Shown: one piece after another, positions 8,844 through 17,269 of the stretch
Layout: every line of letters starts with the position of its first letter
Position numbering within the stretch: the stretch's first letter is position 1
Assembly: GCA_964468045.1 (NCBI GenBank)
Contig: CAYXTO010000012.1
Location: 1 to 64,000, forward strand
Direction: 5' to 3'
Origin: JAWKXU01 sp964468045
Lineage (GTDB): Bacteria; Pseudomonadota; Alphaproteobacteria; Sphingomonadales; Sphingomonadaceae
Length of the DNA: 64,000 nt
Notes under the pieces: model-generated
Told to the model about the DNA's origin: nothing
What the model saw: only the letters and a program-made list of their open reading frames with translations
The model's database searches: none
Position numbers and translations under genes: made by a program

Positions 8844-9359
8844 TCAGGCGCTCCATTCCGGCGGAGCCAGTTCCTCGGGCTTCAGCTCGAAGCCGAATGG
8901 CGTGCACCACTGGCGGCATTGGGTCAGGATCGCTCCGCTGCGGTCCAGGATCAGCTTGTCCAACTCCGCCGCGTGCCGTGTCCGGGCCGAAGCGTCCGAA
9001 AGGCTTGCGATGAGATCACGCAGGTCGCTGGTTGCCGCCTGATAGGCATCCAGATCCGCTTCAGGGTCATCGAGCATCTGCCGGCCGGCGGCGATGGCGC
9101 CCGCCAGCACCGAAGCTTGCCCGGGCAATGCGGGGCTTGCCAGATCGATCGCATCCTGCGCGAGGCGCATATAGGACCGGAGTTCCATCCGGTAATAGCG
9201 CCGTGCCTCCGGCAAGCGGATCTTGACGAAATTCAGAGTGGCGATTGCCAGATGGAGTTGCTCGGCCACGTGCTTTTCCGCCCCCTCAAGCGCGGGCGCC
9301 ACAACTTCCTCCAGCGCTCGCAAAGCGACCTGCAGTTGCACATCGAAAGATTGGTTCAT
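8844..9359 (-). CDS. Uncharacterised all-helical protein next to phosphotransferase
   Basis: A 171-residue protein predicted to be almost entirely alpha-helical (for example LRALEEVVAPALEGAEKHVAEQ, cited here only in part as ALEEVVAPALEG) with no signal peptide and no membrane segment. Three cysteines or tryptophans cluster near the C-terminus (QCRQWCTPFG). I do not recognise a characterised family. Its ATG overlaps the stop of the preceding phosphotransferase gene in an ATGA, so the two proteins are translationally coupled and may act together, for example as a kinase and its partner subunit. That function is inferred only from coupling. Confidence 0.75.
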   Translation of the reverse strand: MNQSFDVQLQVALRALEEVVAPALEGAEKHVAEQLHLAIATLNFVKIRLPEARRYYRMELRSYMRLAQDAIDLASPALPGQASVLAGAIAAGRQMLDDPEADLDAYQAATSDLRDLIASLSDASARTRHAAELDKLILDRSGAILTQCRQWCTPFGFELKPEELAPPEWSA

Positions 9360-10588
9360 GCGGTCGCTCCGAGAAAGTGATCGCGCAAGTCGGAAAGCGC
9401 GATGTAGCCGACGCCGACGACGAAATTGACCAGCACATCCTGATGCGTGCCGCCCATGCGGGATGCTCTCGCTGACGCGGCAAGTGTCAGCACAACGACA
9501 AGATACCGGTTGAAGATATTGAAATACTTGATTCTCTCCGGATCGACAGAGAGGCCTGAAGCTGCCGCATAGGCCGAGTAGAGATCCTCGGCCTGCATCA
9601 TCCCGGATGCGAGCGGCGTTTTCTCGTCTTCGGCGTAGTGCTGAAACGGGGGCATTGTCGCATAGGTCAAATCCTGATGGCGATCGCCCAGGGTCGCTCC
9701 TTCCCAGTCAAGCCATGCGGTGATCTTCCCTTGATCCTCGTCGAACAGGAAATTACCGCTGCGGTAATCGCCATGGATGATGGAGACCTTGTCGAGCGGC
9801 GGCGCATTGTCGATCAGCCAGCGATAGACGATCTCCATGATCGGCTCTTCCTCGACCCGATCCTCCTCCCACACCCGGCGCAAGGCATTGACCTGCTTGA
9901 TGATCGATGCGTTGGAGCCGACTTGCGGACGCTCGAAATGCTCGAGGGCCGGCAGCGGGGGTATATCCATGTTGTGCAGCCGGGCGAGCAGTTCGACGAA
10001 ATGCGGGGCCAATCTGGCCCGCAATTCGGGGCCGTAATTCTGGCCCAATCCCGAAACCTTGCCGGAGTCATAGGATGGCTTCGCGGTGCCGCTCGCAAAG
10101 CTGTATATCATGGCCGGATAAGGCAGGAACTCGGCATTGGCGTCGACCCAGTACGGTCGCGGCGCCGGGATCACCCCCTCCACCGCCTCCAGCACCTCGA
10201 ATTCACGGCGGCGGCTGGACTCCGTCACTGAAGCGGCCGGCTCCATGCGCAAGACCATCCTGTCGCAGGCATTGCCGTCGGATGGGTCTTCTCCCTTCCA
10301 GTGAAGGTCGAAGACCACCTGCAATTTCGACGCTCCCCCGGACATCCACCGCGCATCTTCGAGGCGCACGGGATAGCCGAGCCTGTGCTCGATCAGGGCG
10401 CGCCCGTTCTCCACAATGCGTTCGAGCGTGACGGCCTGATAGCCGGGGCCGTTGCGGCGGCGCATCTTGCGCGTGTAGATCGCGTCGATCTCGGTTTCCG
10501 TCGGATAACGTTCCCGGATTCCCGCGATGACATCCTCCGTCGGCTTGCTGCGCGCGGTCTCATCGATGATCGTGTATTCGCCCGACAT
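9356..10588 (-). CDS. Phosphotransferase family protein (APH / ACAD10-like kinase)
   Basis: A 410-residue kinase-like protein of the aminoglycoside-phosphotransferase superfamily. The catalytic loop reads HGDYRSGN (H272, D274, N279), followed by the metal-binding AWLDWEGATLGDR. The N-terminal lobe has the GGASKLQVVF nucleotide-loop region. Members of the ACAD10/11-like branch phosphorylate hydroxylated acyl chains before degradation, so this enzyme could phosphorylate a hydroxyl introduced by the P450. That link is inference. The ATG at 10588, with GGGGAAGAG upstream, was chosen over an upstream start that would overlap the neighbouring gene. It overlaps the helical-protein gene downstream by four bases. 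Confidence 0.88.
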   Translation of the reverse strand: MSGEYTIIDETARSKPTEDVIAGIRERYPTETEIDAIYTRKMRRRNGPGYQAVTLERIVENGRALIEHRLGYPVRLEDARWMSGGASKLQVVFDLHWKGEDPSDGNACDRMVLRMEPAASVTESSRRREFEVLEAVEGVIPAPRPYWVDANAEFLPYPAMIYSFASGTAKPSYDSGKVSGLGQNYGPELRARLAPHFVELLARLHNMDIPPLPALEHFERPQVGSNASIIKQVNALRRVWEEDRVEEEPIMEIVYRWLIDNAPPLDKVSIIHGDYRSGNFLFDEDQGKITAWLDWEGATLGDRHQDLTYATMPPFQHYAEDEKTPLASGMMQAEDLYSAYAAASGLSVDPERIKYFNIFNRYLVVVLTLAASARASRMGGTHQDVLVNFVVGVGYIALSDLRDHFLGATA

Positions 10589-10605
10589 CAGGTTCTCTTC
10601 CCCGA

Positions 10606-11577
10606 TCAGGTGTAAAGATCGTCGGCCATGTTGAGCGACAGATAATATTGCCCAACGAAATCGGCGATGTGGCTGTAGCCCACCCGGTCGCCGGATTCCC
10701 ACCGCATCAGGGTTTGATATCCAGCGCTGGACGGATTGAAATTGTACCAGGGACCGGCGGCAATCGTGGTGCCGTTTGCTTCGTATACATTGCCCCGGTC
10801 ATCTTCGAAGCGCGCCTTCGCGCTGGTCACCAGCATGTCGGAACGCTTTGCACTAAGCTCCGCCGACATCAGCGGGCGCCGTTCGCCATCCACAAGGACA
10901 TAGCCATAGCGGAAAGGACCGTATTTGACCTTCCCCTCCTCGAAGTCGAGGCCAACCACGAAGAAAGCCCCCAGGCCTTCGCCCAGTTCGACATGCACCC
11001 AGCTCGCGCCCTTGTTGCCCCAATCCTTCCGCGGGCCCCAGCTCTTGTTGACACCTTCGATGCAGTCGACCGGGTAGGTCTTGTCGCGCAGTCTCAGCCA
11101 GCCCTTGACGCGCCCCTTGCCTTCGAGATGCCCGTTGTTCCAGCCGTCATAGCCCTCGACATGCGCATCGCTGACCTGGGGTACCTGTGCCGGGTCGCGT
11201 GTGTCTGTCGGATCGCAGACCGCGGAATAGGTGAATTCCAGCGAACACACCCCGTCGAGCGAGTTATAGCGATATTCGAACTCCCGCTCGCTGTGAGCCT
11301 TGAAGGTGAGGCCGTTAGCCAGCGTGAAGTCCGAGAAATCCTCCGGACAGCGCAGGTGCATCTGGGAATCATTGTGATGCAATTGCCAGGGGTGGAAACA
11401 CATGCCCTGGTGGATTTCTATCGAGCTGTGGCAGACGCCCAGATTGGGGCGGGTCAGCACATAGATGTTACCGCTGATGGCGCATTCCGGAACCGAGAAG
11501 ATGATGAACAAGGTCTCGGTCCAGCTGTCGTCTTCCGGATTGCGCGGATGGAACTTGTAATCGTCTGCAGTAATCAT
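10606..11577 (-). CDS. DUF7064/DUF7065-like protein, copy 2
   Basis: A 323-residue uncharacterised protein, first gene of the minus-strand operon after the second TonB receptor. It is paralogous to the product of 7499-8500 over its full length, with many invariant aromatic and cysteine positions (RPNLGVCHSS, IHQGM, SWGPRKDW, GYVLVDGE). The ATG at 11577 has GGAGAG eight bases upstream, which also explains the GTG at 11589 as part of the ribosome site. No signal peptide is evident, so it is cytoplasmic. The function is unknown. Having two divergent copies in one cluster suggests two related ligands or a heteromer. Confidence 0.82.
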   Translation of the reverse strand: MITADDYKFHPRNPEDDSWTETLFIIFSVPECAISGNIYVLTRPNLGVCHSSIEIHQGMCFHPWQLHHNDSQMHLRCPEDFSDFTLANGLTFKAHSEREFEYRYNSLDGVCSLEFTYSAVCDPTDTRDPAQVPQVSDAHVEGYDGWNNGHLEGKGRVKGWLRLRDKTYPVDCIEGVNKSWGPRKDWGNKGASWVHVELGEGLGAFFVVGLDFEEGKVKYGPFRYGYVLVDGERRPLMSAELSAKRSDMLVTSAKARFEDDRGNVYEANGTTIAAGPWYNFNPSSAGYQTLMRWESGDRVGYSHIADFVGQYYLSLNMADDLYT

Positions 11578-11664
11578 CTTTCTCTCCACCCGGTCGTTGC
11601 CGGGAAAGGCAGGAAACGTTCGGCCTTCACATGAACGTTCCGAAGCGTTCCCTGCCTTTATACC

Positions 11665-13995
11665 TCAGAACTTGTATCCTACCTCGAACAGGAAGGTTCG
11701 CGGCTCGCCGGGAACAACGATATTGAGGCCGAACAGGCTCGCGAATCCGATACCCCCGGTATAATATTCCTTGTCAAAGGCGTTCTTGACCAGCGCCGCG
11801 ATGGAAAAGCCCTTGTCCTTCTGCTCCAGGCCCACCCGGAAATTGGCCAGCGCGTATCCGGAAATCTTCGTGTTCGGATTGAGCGATTTTCCGGTTGAGC
11901 TGAAGTAGTTGGAAGACTGGGCATAGACGTCGCCATGCAGCGTCGCCTCGAAGCTTTCGCTCACTGGAAACTTGGCATCCGCATAGAAAGCCCCGGACCA
12001 TTTGGGCGTGTCCGGATAGGTATCGAAATCCGCGAAGCTCGTCGCCCCTTCGGTGCCCAGCACGGCGACGCGATTGTCGGTGAAACGAGCATGGGTGTAA
12101 TTCAGGTTGCCGCCCAGCCTCAGCCATTCGGCCGGCTCGATGCTGCCATCGAGCTCCACGCCCGAGACCTTCGCCTTCGGCACGTTGACCGTGATGCCGG
12201 CCAGGCCGCCATAGATCGCGACATAGTTGGCGCGCTGCACGTTCTTGATCCACATGCTGTAGGCGGCAAGGTTCAGGCGGACCGGCATTTCGCCGGCGTA
12301 TCCGCGATATTTGGCGCCGATTTCCACGTCCGTCGCCACTTCCGGCCGATATTCGCCGCCCGAGACATTGGCGAAACCGGGGGTGGGCGGGGCGTGGAAG
12401 TTGAAGCCCCCGCTGCGGAAGCTGCGCCGTGTGTTGGCATAAAGCAGCAGATCGCTGTTGACCTGGTTCTGCAGCCCGAAGGTCCAGCTCAGCTTGTTGA
12501 ACGTATCCTTCTGCGGGGCGATGAAGCGGCCATCTTCGTAGAACGGGATCCAGGCGGGATTGGCGATCGGCGAATACTGGTCGTCATCGTCGCGAACGAA
12601 CTTGATCTTCTCCGAGGTGTAGCGCAGCCCGGCGGTGACCTTGAAGCCGGCCAGGCCGGTGTCGAGGGTGGCCTGCGCATAGCCCGCGATGGATTTGCTG
12701 GTCGTGGTGCCGGCATTGATCTGCGGTGGCAAGCCGATGCCATTGAGGATGAAGCTGGTGTTGTGGAGATGCTCGCTGGAATCGGAGTAGTAGCCGCCGA
12801 CCACGAAATCGAGCCTGTCATCCAGCGCCTTGCCCAGCAACTGCAGCTCTTCCGAATACTGCTTGATCAGGCCGTCGCCGCCGAAGGGGCCGGTATCCGC
12901 GTTGCCACGGCCATCGATGCCGAAGCGGGTGCCATCGATCTCGCCGGCCTCGAAGTATTTGGAACGCACGAAGCCGAACACGTTCTTGAGCTGCACGCTG
13001 TCGGACAGCTCGAGCGTCGAAATGTTCGAGACGATCCACTTGCGCGTGCGGTGCTTGCCGACCGAATCCACATCGACGACATAGGGGCCGCGTTCCTTCT
13101 GCGCCGCCCCGAAATCCTCGAGCTCGGGAAACAGGAGATTGCTCGGCACGAAGGGATTGCCGGGCACATTGTTTGCGGCAGGCACGACATAGGAGACGAC
13201 CGGCGTGAGGCTCGATCCGCCGGCACGGAAATAATCGATGACCAGTTCATTGCTGAACTGTCCGTCGGGGAACAGGGTAACGCTTGCGCGCACGCCCTGG
13301 CGGTCGATCTCACCCAGCCTGTCGCCGTAATACAGATTGCGTTGCAGCCCATCCCGTTCGCGATGCACCGCCGCCACCCGCAGCAACAGCGTATCGGGCG
13401 CGATGGGAAGATTGATCGCGCCTTCGAGCTGGAAATCGTCGAACCTGCCGTAGCGCGCCTTGACATAGCCGCTCAACTCCTCGGTCGGCTTGGCCGTGGT
13501 GAAGAGAACCGCGCCGCCGGTCGCATTGCGCCCGAACAGAGTGCCTTGCGGCCCCTTCAGGACCTGGACCGACTGAAGATCGTAAAAGGCAGTCGATCCC
13601 GCGCCGCCCACCTGGACTTCGTTCACATAGGGCAGCACCGACGGCAGCGAGCTGGTGTAGGCGTCCACCGTCTGGCCGCGCAGCGAATAGTTCAGCTGAT
13701 TGTCGTTCTGGCTTGCGCGCACGGTAAGGCCTGGCGCCGCAAACTGGAGATCGCGTTCCGAGGTCACCGCCTTCTGGGCCAGCGCCTCGCTGGAAACGAC
13801 CGAGACCGCCACCGGCGTCCGCTCCAGCGTTTCCGACTTGCGCTGCGCCGTGACGATGATTTCATTGGAACCGAGGCCGGCGGGGGCGCCCGCATCGGCA
13901 GGTTCCTGGGCCATGGCGCCGACCGGCGCGGCCATCGCCCCGACCAAGGTGAAAGCTGCACTCGATCGCAAGATCATCCGCAAGTTACCCATCAT
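11665..13995 (-). CDS. TonB-dependent outer-membrane receptor
   Basis: A second 776-residue TonB-dependent receptor. A signal peptide ends near residue 29 (VGAMA). EIIVTA at 45-50 marks the TonB-box region, and the plug carries VQVLKGPQGTLFGRNATGGA. The barrel ends with the classic terminal phenylalanine (EVGYKF). I chose the ATG at 13995 because GGAGGAG lies seven bases upstream; an earlier frame start would bury that site. It is only distantly similar to the receptor at 4307, so the two probably recognise different ligands or different forms of one. It is divergent from the double-TetR regulator, a likely controller. Confidence 0.94.
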   Translation of the reverse strand: MMGNLRMILRSSAAFTLVGAMAAPVGAMAQEPADAGAPAGLGSNEIIVTAQRKSETLERTPVAVSVVSSEALAQKAVTSERDLQFAAPGLTVRASQNDNQLNYSLRGQTVDAYTSSLPSVLPYVNEVQVGGAGSTAFYDLQSVQVLKGPQGTLFGRNATGGAVLFTTAKPTEELSGYVKARYGRFDDFQLEGAINLPIAPDTLLLRVAAVHRERDGLQRNLYYGDRLGEIDRQGVRASVTLFPDGQFSNELVIDYFRAGGSSLTPVVSYVVPAANNVPGNPFVPSNLLFPELEDFGAAQKERGPYVVDVDSVGKHRTRKWIVSNISTLELSDSVQLKNVFGFVRSKYFEAGEIDGTRFGIDGRGNADTGPFGGDGLIKQYSEELQLLGKALDDRLDFVVGGYYSDSSEHLHNTSFILNGIGLPPQINAGTTTSKSIAGYAQATLDTGLAGFKVTAGLRYTSEKIKFVRDDDDQYSPIANPAWIPFYEDGRFIAPQKDTFNKLSWTFGLQNQVNSDLLLYANTRRSFRSGGFNFHAPPTPGFANVSGGEYRPEVATDVEIGAKYRGYAGEMPVRLNLAAYSMWIKNVQRANYVAIYGGLAGITVNVPKAKVSGVELDGSIEPAEWLRLGGNLNYTHARFTDNRVAVLGTEGATSFADFDTYPDTPKWSGAFYADAKFPVSESFEATLHGDVYAQSSNYFSSTGKSLNPNTKISGYALANFRVGLEQKDKGFSIAALVKNAFDKEYYTGGIGFASLFGLNIVVPGEPRTFLFEVGYKF

Positions 13996-14327
13996 TTGCT
14001 CCTCCATCCACGTGCCGCCCAATCCGCCTTCCGAAGGCGGCGGTTCGGTCGTTTCTTCGATCGGGCTGGCTGGAAATTCCCTGCTCGCAGCCCCCGAATC
14101 GTAAGCATGTTTACACTCTCGAATTGCATTTGCAAGCCGATCATTCGTTTTATAAAATACTTATATTTTATATAATATACTGTTTTATATATATTTTATG
14201 AACCGATCATACGTTACATTTTTTACGGATAGGGTGGGGCGTGGGGGTATGGAGCTATGGAGGGGTTGGGAAAGCCGGCGCTGCAATGCATGACGGCGGC
14301 CGAGTCATTTGATAGAGCGCCGCCCCG
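13996..14327. promoter_or_regulatory. AT-rich control region between TonB receptor and double-TetR gene
   Basis: The 332-bp gap has no gene. From about 14,100 to 14,222 it is extremely AT-rich for this genome (runs such as TTATATTTTATATAATATAC), giving good -10-like sequences on both strands. Two near-identical direct repeats, CCGATCATTCGTT at 14137-14149 and CCGATCATACGTT at 14203-14215, flank the AT-rich core with 66-bp spacing. These are plausible operators for the adjacent regulator, and the even number of helical turns would put them on one face of the DNA. Binding itself is inference. Confidence 0.5.
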
Positions 14328-15575
14328 ATGAAACGACCGATCGCAATGCGTAAGACACTGGCGGAACTGGCGATGCGCACCGCCGCCCAATCCGGGCTGG
14401 ACACGGTTTCGCTGCGCAATATCGCGCGTCAGGCCGGATGCTCGACGGCGGTGATCTTCCAGAATTTCGAAGGAAAGGCCGAGCTGCTCCTGGCGGCTGC
14501 CGAGCTGGCCGCACGGCACGATGCGGAGCTTCACAATCGCCTGCGGGCCGGGGTTGACGGCCTCATCACCGGCCACCTCGCCTTTTCGGATTTCCTGTCA
14601 TCCTATGTCGAATCCCGCGTTGCCGCGCCCCAGGCCCGCTTCCTGTCCGAAGTGCTGATCAAGCTGTGCGGCGATGATCGATATCGCGCGGTGCTGCTGC
14701 GCTGGCACGAGCGCAGGAAGGAATTCTGGCAGGAGGTCCTGGCCCCATACAGCTTCGGCGAGCAGATGGGCCCGATCGTGGCGGAATATTGCCTGATGGA
14801 GGAAATCTACGCCTATTCCCTGCACGATCAGCCGCGCTTCCAGCTGCTTCAGCGCGAGACCATCCGGGCCTTGACCGACGCCTGCTTCCATGATGGCGCG
14901 GCCTCGGGCCTGACCAACCGCGTCATCCGGATGCTGCAGTGGAAATCCTACGAGGAACGCAGGCAATCCTCCAGCAACCGTGCGGCAATGCCGGAGCAAA
15001 TGCTCGGCCATGCGGTTGAAATCATCAAGCGCGACGGGATCGGGGCGCTCAACCAGCGCAGTCTGGCCCAGCGCGCCGGCGTTTCCTCATCGATGATCGC
15101 CTATCATTTCAACGACATGAAGACCTTCACCAACGAAGCGATCTGGCGCGCGCTGGTGAAGGGAATTCCCGGAGAGTTCGATCCTGACAGCATCGTCACG
15201 CTTCCCCGGACCATTCCGGAATGGGTCGAATTTCTCCATGCGACCTTGCTGACGCCCCCGTCGGAAACCCAGGTCGGCTTCTATGTGAGATTTTCCCGGA
15301 TGACTGCCGAGGCAGCCTTGCTGGCCTGCTCAGAGCATACGCTCGTCCCGCTCATGGCATATCTGCGCGAGATCGACGGCTGGGGCACGTATCGCCTGAG
15401 CCGCAACATTCCCTCGGTGGCCGGCCATATGCACCATGAACATGCGGCCGCCTTTGCGGTCTGGATCAAGGCCGAAGCCCTGCTGCATCACTCGGGCCTG
15501 GTCGACCCTGCCGATGGACGCGACCGGATCGCCAATGCCATGGCATTGATCTTCCCGCACAAGCAGCTGCGTTGA
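14328..15575 (+). CDS. Transcriptional regulator with two TetR-type domains
   Basis: A 415-residue protein, about twice the usual TetR length. The first TetR DNA-binding domain covers roughly residues 8-55 with the helix-turn-helix at 28-47 (SLRNIARQAGCSTAVIFQNF). A second one starts near 225, with its helix-turn-helix at about 240-262 (SLAQRAGVSSSMIAYHF). Each is followed by a helical ligand-binding-like segment, so the protein looks like two TetR units fused head to tail. It would act like an intramolecular dimer on DNA. It is divergent from the second TonB receptor and is the only regulator in the cluster, so it probably senses the substrate or an intermediate. Confidence 0.9.
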   Translation: MKRPIAMRKTLAELAMRTAAQSGLDTVSLRNIARQAGCSTAVIFQNFEGKAELLLAAAELAARHDAELHNRLRAGVDGLITGHLAFSDFLSSYVESRVAAPQARFLSEVLIKLCGDDRYRAVLLRWHERRKEFWQEVLAPYSFGEQMGPIVAEYCLMEEIYAYSLHDQPRFQLLQRETIRALTDACFHDGAASGLTNRVIRMLQWKSYEERRQSSSNRAAMPEQMLGHAVEIIKRDGIGALNQRSLAQRAGVSSSMIAYHFNDMKTFTNEAIWRALVKGIPGEFDPDSIVTLPRTIPEWVEFLHATLLTPPSETQVGFYVRFSRMTAEAALLACSEHTLVPLMAYLREIDGWGTYRLSRNIPSVAGHMHHEHAAAFAVWIKAEALLHHSGLVDPADGRDRIANAMALIFPHKQLR

Positions 15576-15666
15576 AGCTGCACGAAGCTGGCAGGCCGGC
15601 CGCCGGGATTGGCGAAGCGGAAAGGGCGGTCGGCAGCGACGGATGCCGCACTCCGGAATGGCCGCC

Positions 15667-16557
15667 TTACGAGTTCGCCAGCTGCGCCGCTTCCGCATGG
15701 GTTATGGCTACTTCCAGAACAAGCGCGGCCCGCAAGGCATAGGGCTGGCTCACCGGACGGCCCAGTCCGTCCGCCAGACGGTAGTGTATCTTCAGCGGCT
15801 TGCTCATATCCGAATTGCCCCATTGAGAAATCGATCCCGCCGAGAAATTCCACAGGCTTCGGCGAATATCCAGCGAGAGCGTGGCGCCCTGCACTTGCAG
15901 CCTGCTCACTTGCGCCTTGGCGAGCTTGTAGCACTGGATGAGCAGATGTTTCTGCGCCCGATCCGCCATGCCGGACCAGCCCGCCCGTTCCTGGTCGGAG
16001 TGCGGGATCGCTGAAACAAACCGGGCTGGAAAAAAGTCCTCCTTCACTCCGTTTGCGATCAAACGCTCCCGCAGATCAGAGTCTTCTCCTCCCCAGCCTT
16101 GAAACACTTCATCATAGCCTTCCAAGGCTTCGAAATCCGCGCGATGGCAGATCAGGGCGCCGAACAAGTCCCGGCTCCTGCGGCCCTGCGGATCGGCTTC
16201 GATCCAGTAGAACCGGCCAGGCTCGACATTGGCGCGCATCCAGTCGATCCAGCCGGGCTCGATCCGGACATCCGCGTCCACGAAGACCAGCCATTCCGCG
16301 CTGGCCGCGCCAGCCCCGATGTTGCGGGCACGAGCGAGGCTGAAGGCAGTCTCGGAATGGCTCCGCAGGACTTTCACGCCAGGAAAATTCGCCTCCACCC
16401 AGTTCCCGGTGCCATCAGGGCAGGCGTCATCCACCAGAATCACTTCGACATCGGGCTGTGCCGCCATGAGCGGCAGGGTTTCGCGGACGTGATGCAATCG
16501 TCCCCGGCAGGTCGTGATCAGGGAAAACCTAGTCTGCGACATATATGCTGCGGGCAT
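15667..16557 (-). CDS. Glycosyltransferase family 2 with galactosyltransferase-type C-terminal motif
   Basis: A 296-residue GT-A enzyme that transfers a sugar from a nucleotide donor. The N-terminal domain starts FSLITTCRGR, has the donor-binding VDDACPDGT and the metal-binding DxD at D94/D96 (FVDADV). GWGGEDSDLRER (E158, D159) is the catalytic motif found in beta-galactosyltransferase-like and chondroitin-polymerase-like enzymes. No membrane segment is present. The start at 16557 is supported by GGGAAAGG just upstream; an internal ATG (MSQTRF) is possible. It stands alone, convergent with the TetR gene, so the acceptor (capsule, lipopolysaccharide or small molecule) is unknown. Confidence 0.85.
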   Translation of the reverse strand: MPAAYMSQTRFSLITTCRGRLHHVRETLPLMAAQPDVEVILVDDACPDGTGNWVEANFPGVKVLRSHSETAFSLARARNIGAGAASAEWLVFVDADVRIEPGWIDWMRANVEPGRFYWIEADPQGRRSRDLFGALICHRADFEALEGYDEVFQGWGGEDSDLRERLIANGVKEDFFPARFVSAIPHSDQERAGWSGMADRAQKHLLIQCYKLAKAQVSRLQVQGATLSLDIRRSLWNFSAGSISQWGNSDMSKPLKIHYRLADGLGRPVSQPYALRAALVLEVAITHAEAAQLANS

Positions 16558-16669
16558 TGCCTTTCCCGCCGTAAGTTATGATGGCGAACATGCTGGCGTA
16601 CCGTGAGCAAGGTTGATGCGGCGGAAGATCTGAAATTGAAATATTGCATAACTCGGTTCCGGATGCAAA

Positions 16670-17071
16670 ATGCAGCATTGGCAATCGTGGACGACGCGCA
16701 TGAGTGTCTTGATAGCCGCTGCCTTCGCCGCCCTGGGAAGCCATTCGATCTCCATCGGATCGAATGGCGCGTCCGATTTCGGGGGCGCAACCCCGATCAA
16801 TCCGCGCGAGTGGGTGACGCCGGACGACTGGCCTTCGGATCCGACGCTTGCCTACGAAGAAGGCGTTGTCGTCGTCAATTTCGACATCAGCGAGATGGGG
16901 CAGGCCAGAAATTGCAAGGTCGTCGTATCGAGCGGCCATGAGCGGCTGGATGCCATTCCTTGCCGAGTGATCGAGGCGCGGGCCTGGTTCGAGCCGGCCC
17001 TCGACGCCGGGGGGAAGCCAAAGCCGACGAAGGCGCAAACCTCCATCGTCTTCAGCAGGCCGCGCGAATGA
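16670..17071 (+). CDS. Secreted lone TonB C-terminal-like domain protein
   Basis: A 133-residue protein with a hydrophobic N-terminus (SVLIAAAFAALG) suitable as a signal peptide or anchor. The body resembles the TonB C-terminal domain: YEEGVVVVNFDI, then a G-x-x-x-NCKVVVSSGHERLD block, a second conserved cysteine, and a region ending ARAWFEPALDAGG. It lacks the proline-rich spacer and the long membrane anchor of a true TonB, so it may be a periplasmic TonB-like domain rather than an energy transducer. Translation may start at the ATG of 16700 instead. It is next to the glycosyltransferase on the opposite strand, with no operon partners. Confidence 0.7.
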   Translation: MQHWQSWTTRMSVLIAAAFAALGSHSISIGSNGASDFGGATPINPREWVTPDDWPSDPTLAYEEGVVVVNFDISEMGQARNCKVVVSSGHERLDAIPCRVIEARAWFEPALDAGGKPKPTKAQTSIVFSRPRE

Positions 17072-17246
17072 TCCCGGGAAAGCGGCGCTGCGGGTCGTAG
17101 GCTCTCATGGTGGGTCCACAAGGACGGAATAACGGCAGGTCAGTGAAATCCGCGAGAGAGATGTTGACGATCGGGCGATCCTCGTGGCACTCGCACGGCA
17201 CCTGGCCGGGCCCCTTGTAAGGCGAATTGCATAAGGGGCAGGTCAA
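17052..17246 (-). CDS. Possible small zinc-ribbon protein
   Basis: A 64-codon frame from a TTG at 17246 contains CPLCNSPY and, after a short turn, VPCECHED, a spacing that could bind zinc. It continues with LADFTDLPLFRPCGPTMRAY, which looks like real protein rather than random sequence. It overlaps the end of the TonB-like gene by 20 bases on the opposite strand, and its upstream extension would run into the tRNA. No convincing ribosome site is visible. I do not recognise the family and give it only modest weight. Confidence 0.3.
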   Translation of the reverse strand: MTCPLCNSPYKGPGQVPCECHEDRPIVNISLADFTDLPLFRPCGPTMRAYDPQRRFPGIIRAAC

Positions 17247-17269
17247 TGCGCACTCAAGTGCTTGATATT

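Noticed and set aside
11935..14175. 746-codon frame opposite the second TonB receptor
   Set aside because: Long open antisense frame of a GC-rich gene. The minus-strand product is an unmistakable receptor with signal peptide and terminal phenylalanine.
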